From Ceriagrion tenellum (taxonomy: Eukaryota; Arthropoda; Insecta; Odonata; Coenagrionidae), in NCBI GenBank assembly GCA_963169105.1, contig OY720639.1:92764559-92828558 (forward strand): a DNA stretch of 64,000 nucleotides, in the 5' to 3' direction. Positions 59,730 through 64,000 of the stretch are shown piece after piece. Both the position numbers and the translations under genes were made by a program. The first letter of the stretch is position 1, and each line of letters begins with the position of its first letter. The notes under the pieces are model-generated. The model had not been told where the DNA came from, ran no database searches, and saw only the letters and a list, made by a program, of their open reading frames with translations.

Positions 59730-60170
59730 GGGTTCGCATTAGAGAGAGAGAGAGTGAGCGAGTGAGATCCCCGAAGAAAAATGACGACAAGCGGGTGAAA
59801 GGTGTGCGGGAGAGAAAGGAGATTAAAAGGAGGAACTAGCAAGCAGACTGAAGGCAGAGAGGGATAGGGGAGTGCGGGAGAGAGTCAATGAGCCGAAGGG
59901 AGTTTTGGTAGGCAGGATGGGTGGGACGACGCCCGGCGAAGCAATGGGGGATAGGGTGGCGTTGGGTGGGTGGTGGGGTGTGGCCCACAATGCCGGGGTG
60001 GTTTTTGGGAGGGACGAGGAGGATCAAGTTGCTCTTCATTCAAGGGGGGAATTGAATTTAGCATGATGGATCATAATCTCGCGACGTCTCCGTTGAAAGT
60101 GAAAGGGAGTGGAGGAGGGTGGGGTGGAGGGTGGAAATTCGTTTCGCTCCGGAGAAGTTTCGAACAGTAA
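59730..60170. other. purine-rich island with CpG
   Basis: (GA)n at about 59739-59752, then G-rich sequence with CpG to about 60130. Short frames on both strands are compositional. A CpG-richer border continues to about 60340. Confidence 0.5.
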
Positions 60171-60637
60171 AAGTCGGATAACACCCTCGTGCGCGTCATC
60201 TCAGATTTTAATTAGTAGCAAACATTTTATGTGCTCGTAAAAAACTTACTGGGAAACGGAAATACTACTTCCGAGTAACAAACTCTCTCCTTTCTCGTCT
60301 TCTCATCAATGAGCGATGATGGCGGTCGGGCGAGAATGTTTGATACTCTCCCTATCCTTTCTTCCCGAAATGAAGTGAAAAATAAGGGGAGAAGAGTAAG
60401 AACTGTATTTTAAATTGACCTAAAACTACAAACTTTGACGTGCGACTGGCACATATGGATCTCTGGATTGAATGGAGTTCTACATGTGACGTCATGTGTG
60501 TAGGAACACCGCTCCGGGTGAGAATTGTTTCTCTCTGTCTGTTTTTCCACAGTAATACTACTGCCCACACCAAAATCACGAAGACTCCAGTTTATACCTC
60601 AATAGCTTCAACACGGCTTACTGGATCTTCAAGCTAT

Positions 60638-61211
60638 GTACATTAAGGTGGGCCGAAAAACATGAAAGTGTCCAAATCGAATAGTTATTACGCGGAAAAG
60701 TTGCTACTTGTCACCTTGATCACAAAGAAAAAACATTTTTGAAATGGGACCATATCTTCCGGTCGCATATCTCGTTCAAAGTTTCGAAAATTGTAAAAAG
60801 TATGACTTTTTTCGGGATTTTTAAAAATGAGTTACGGTGATTGGGTTGCGTTCAAATCGGTATGTGGCCTCTTCTAAAGATCTTTTGTCTTGAAAAAATA
60901 TATAATTCCCCTTTTTCCCCCTTCTTTTAGGGGGAGGGGGAGTCGCTCATCGCGTTCAAATTGTCGAAAAATCGTAAAAAAATATGATTTTTTTCGGAAT
61001 TTCCTCTTTATGAGTCAATGATCTGATTACGTTCAAAATCGGTATGTAGCCTCTTCTTAAGGTTTTTTGTTTTTTAAAAAAGATTTAATTCCCAGTTCTT
61101 CTATTATGGGGTAGCGGAGGGCCATGTAACAAAAAAAGGAGTGACCTTACGGTCGTTATTTTCCTCGACTGATTTGGACAATTTCGTGTTTTTCGGCCCA
61201 TCCTAATGTAC
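60638..61211. mobile_element. TIR element with internal direct repeats, 574 bp
   Basis: The ends are inverted copies: GTACATTAAGGTGGGCCGAA at 60638 and GTACATTAGGATGGGCCGAA as the reverse complement of the sequence ending at 61211, continuing AAAACA-GAAA-TGTCCAAATC. Inside, a unit of about 180 bp repeats directly: GTTCAAAGTTTCGAAAATTG near 60774 and GTTCAAATTGTCGAAAAATC near 60954, each followed by GTAAAAA-TATGA-TTTTTTCGG-ATTT and CGTTCAAA-TCGGTATGT-GCCTCTTCT. It is non-coding, probably a MITE; the target duplication is unclear. Confidence 0.75.
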
Positions 61212-62514
61212 CTCATCATTCAGATGCTTTTTTTTGCATTTAGTCCACTTATATAATAATTTTTACAAACAAATTTTGAACTTGTTTTGGTGAAGTGAAA
61301 GCAAAGGTCTCGTTTTTCGCGCTAGGACTACTTAGACGTCTAACGGTTTCAAAGCAGAGAGCTCGACAAAAACCAAATTTTAATACAATGTAGCTCATAG
61401 ATTTACGATTAAGCCAGCGAGTTTCACGTATATAACTTAGGAACTTGATAATAACCTAAGATAGGTTGGTATCATCTTCTAGGATACCCTGGCCCCGGTC
61501 CGACCAGCATCGCTCAAACCTGTTGCTGATGATACCTGTCCGATTTTCTTGAACTGCTCAATAAATTCCTTCTGCTGAGACTGTTGCCAATCTATAGTCT
61601 ATTTATACTGCGGGGAGGCGGAGGTCCATTGTCGTCCTTTTGAAGTCAATCCGCCTCATGGTGTTGGCCTCGCAGGGGTTGTGCTTCGCTAAACTTCCCT
61701 TCCTTTTCCTTACCCCCTTCCCACAACCCCCCATGCTTGGCGATAAGTGAGAGCTTCTGGCCGAGCGGGGAGGTTTTTAGCCCGCTAGGAGACCCGAAAC
61801 ACCTACCTATCTACAGTAGGGTCTGTTTGGGTAGATTGTAAATGTTGGATTCCGGATCAGAAATTTTTTTCCGTCTTTTGGTCAAACCTGAGACACTCGG
61901 AACGGGAGTAAAACACGCCAGCGCTGGATTTTCTTGGTCCCACCTTTCAAATAAATTGTTTCAAATATTTTTTTAATCGAATAAAGAATAGACGTACCGC
62001 ATTAAATCCAAACTTTCGACGTTTGGCAATCTTCGCCTTATTCAAACATATCAGTTAAGTTCTGAGTACTTGGCGTTTATAATAGGCGTTTTTCTATACC
62101 AAAGGACGTAAAATACATTTAATGAGTTATGCCTTGAGTGATTCTTATTTCTGATACCTAGTTCCCGAGATGTGACCCCGAGGGAGAGCATAAGCTATCC
62201 CAGTCGCTTTCTCGGGACAACGCTCGAAAAATCATTCCACTGTTGAGTGTAGCATTGCCATTCTCGCACTTCCTTCATGGTATGCCTTTACTGTTCATCG
62301 AAACATGGGGGTAAAAAATCTATTTATGGTGTCGTTACAAAATAAGTCTCTTATGTTCCCGTTTCTCTATTATTCTAAATGTCTCGAGCCACTATTCTGC
62401 CAGCTATCTCAGTGGAACTCAATTCCTCAGTTTTAAAACGCCAAGGACTATAGACTCCCGACAAATGGTTGATTTTTAACTCTGTCGTTCTGAGTAATAC
62501 TAATAATAGTTTAT
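61212..62514. other. spacer with an unresolved GC-richer block
   Basis: The segment 61480-61820 is GC-richer and contains TGGCCGAGCGG (about 61760), identical to the A box of type II tRNA genes. No B box or cloverleaf follows, so I do not call a tRNA. The rest is ordinary. Confidence 0.35.
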
Positions 62515-62640
62515 CCATCAGGTTGGTGAAGTGAATAGAGTACCGGCTTCTCATTCTGGGTGACTTAAGTTCAAATCCCCGCAAAAGCAGATAATATTCA
62601 AAGAAATCTCACTCCGTACTGCGGTGATATATGGTATAGT
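62515..62640 (+). repeat. possible tRNA-derived SINE head
   Basis: GGTTGGTGAAGTGAATAGAG (about 62520) resembles an A box with D arm. It is followed after an anticodon-arm-like CCGGCTTCTCATTCTGG by AGTTCAAATCCCCGC, a good B box (GTTCRAnnC). Spacing fits a tRNA-like promoter. The acceptor stem does not close, so this looks like a SINE or tRNA pseudogene rather than a functional tRNA. Confidence 0.4.
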
Positions 62641-64000
62641 ATTCAGTCTGCTGGGTGGGAGTAACACCTTTGTCGTTTTGACATATTTCGTTAGGAGCAA
62701 ATGTCGATGCCAGATTTTAATTTGCCCTTCTCGAGTGATTTTCCCACATCCCAGTCCGCTATGGCAATAATAACATCAGTCGTTGTTCACCACCCCAAAT
62801 AGTGAAATCAAATAAACCTAGTTGCAACATTACGATCCGCATTAACTTAGGTAAGAGTTACTGATGTAAGAAAACTCATTTTCCCGTGTTACTGCGAGTT
62901 GTATTCTCCACTATACAGCGCATGGCCATATGAGAACCAAGTTACAGCTTATATAAATAAATAATGACACATATATGTCCACCTTTTCTCTTTCTAATAC
63001 ATTGATAGTTCCCTTACACCTCCAGTCACACGGCTTTATGGTGGCAGGGTGTAGTAAAAAGTCAAAAACTAACGTAGTGCCGAATGAGTAACTATGGAAA
63101 CTATTCCCTTAATTTAACTCATGGCGACTGGACAATCGGCACCGCGGTCGGAATTACGAGAATACTAAAATGCGAGCGCTTGGTTCACAAATTAATGTTA
63201 TAAATTGTGGTACACTACCGCGCAGCAAATTTGTACCCTTTAGCCGTTGGTATTCTCTGGCGCAATCAGAGCGCGCTGGTAATTGTGGAAAATTTTTTTT
63301 TGGTCTCATATGCTAAAATTGGGTATGTCTAAATATACTCAATCGTAAGGTAATTGCTAAGACTAGATTGATGGCCAATACTGATGATAAAATTGTGCAC
63401 GCAGTTAGCGATAACATCATCTATTCAGTTGCTAAAATATATGAAAAATATTCAGAGATCGTTAAGTAATCAATATAACTGTTAACGCCACACTGATTCC
63501 TTATCATTAAATCGACTTCTCAATCCCGTTCTTCCACATCTTATACAACTTCAAATTAAATTTTAATGGTCCTCTTACATTACCTTCATCACTTTAGGTG
63601 CTAAAATAGTTTATAGGCTTCTTAACGTTTCCATTAAAAGTATGAGAGAGCTGGGTATTTTGAAGGGGCTTCAAGTAAGTTTTTCAGCAGTAAATAGGGA
63701 AAAGGTTTTATTTGAATTGCTGTGTAAAGGAAGCATTTTTTGGAACATTCTAAATGATACAAACAAACTTAAACCTGTCTTTTTTTCTCAATGTCATGCT
63801 AGGTGGTAAATCTAATTGCCAATTTTATAGGATAATTTCATGAGAGAGTGGAGAATATTTTCACCATTTCCAGGATGTAAGTGAACGAAACTTTAAATAA
63901 CTAAATTAATCGGAAGTAAAAGTGTTAATGGTGCACCTTCTCGAAGCATGGTATATTATTTAATGTTCCCAATAAGCTTGCGTGTTTTGGTTATCCTCTT
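62641..64000. other. AT-rich spacer, nothing recognised
   Basis: No supported feature to the window end. Confidence 0.5.

Noticed and set aside
61755..61775. tRNA A-box match TGGCCGAGCGG
   Set aside because: No B box, anticodon arm or acceptor stem could be fitted around it.

Overview
This window looks like non-coding, repeat-rich nuclear DNA of an arthropod, most likely an insect. The background is AT-rich, no operon or intact host gene is visible, and the one spliced gene has an 89-bp GT-AG intron. All recognisable coding sequence is transposon or repeat-family debris: non-LTR retrotransposon (LINE) fragments, a Penelope-like element (PLE) tail, and a decayed copy of an insect repeat-family protein carrying the 'FLPNDRDFG' and 'LFSDGCAGQNKN' motifs. 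The arthropod assignment rests on these families and on LINE 3' ends finishing in ATGTAGAT-type tails. The species cannot be read from the sequence.

Layout. At 0-3 kb there is a purine/pyrimidine island and a LINE copy with its reverse transcriptase (RT) and 3' end. From 3 to 17 kb there is AT-rich DNA with purine-rich islands (4.5-5.4, 8.9-9.4, 14.0-15.8 kb), a LINE 3' end at 12.3 kb and a foldback element at 13.6 kb. A 300-bp tandem array sits at 17.4-18.3 kb, next to the largest purine/pyrimidine island (18.4-19.7 kb). A long inverted-repeat element at 25.4-26.3 kb has a 5'-truncated LINE in its centre. A (TA)n tract follows at 26.8 kb, then a reading frame broken by a foldback insertion (27.1-27.6 kb) and a palindromic piggyBac-type MITE (28.0 kb). 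A perfect four-unit heat-shock-element sequence is at 30.4 kb. A 202-bp MITE lies beside the decayed two-exon gene (36.2-38.5 kb). LINE and PLE tails occupy 41.9-42.85 kb, and the PLE tail is followed directly by a hammerhead-ribozyme-like motif. Another LINE C-terminus is at 45.3 kb, and purine islands lie at 43, 47.5, 50.6, 54.8 and 59.8 kb. At 53.2-54.6 kb a LINE has inserted into a 218-bp tandem duplication. Three fragments of one LINE family in both orientations lie at 55.2-56.85 kb. More palindromic MITEs (one cut by a 203-bp tandem duplication), a 195-bp tandem array and a TIR element with internal direct repeats fill 57.9-61.2 kb.

No gene set works together here. The coherent story is one of nested and decayed mobile elements. 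The most interesting signals are the hammerhead-like fold at the PLE 3' end, foldback elements carrying dense palindromic ACGT modules, and recurrent strand-asymmetric purine islands. All family assignments come from motif recognition by eye; no database search was run.
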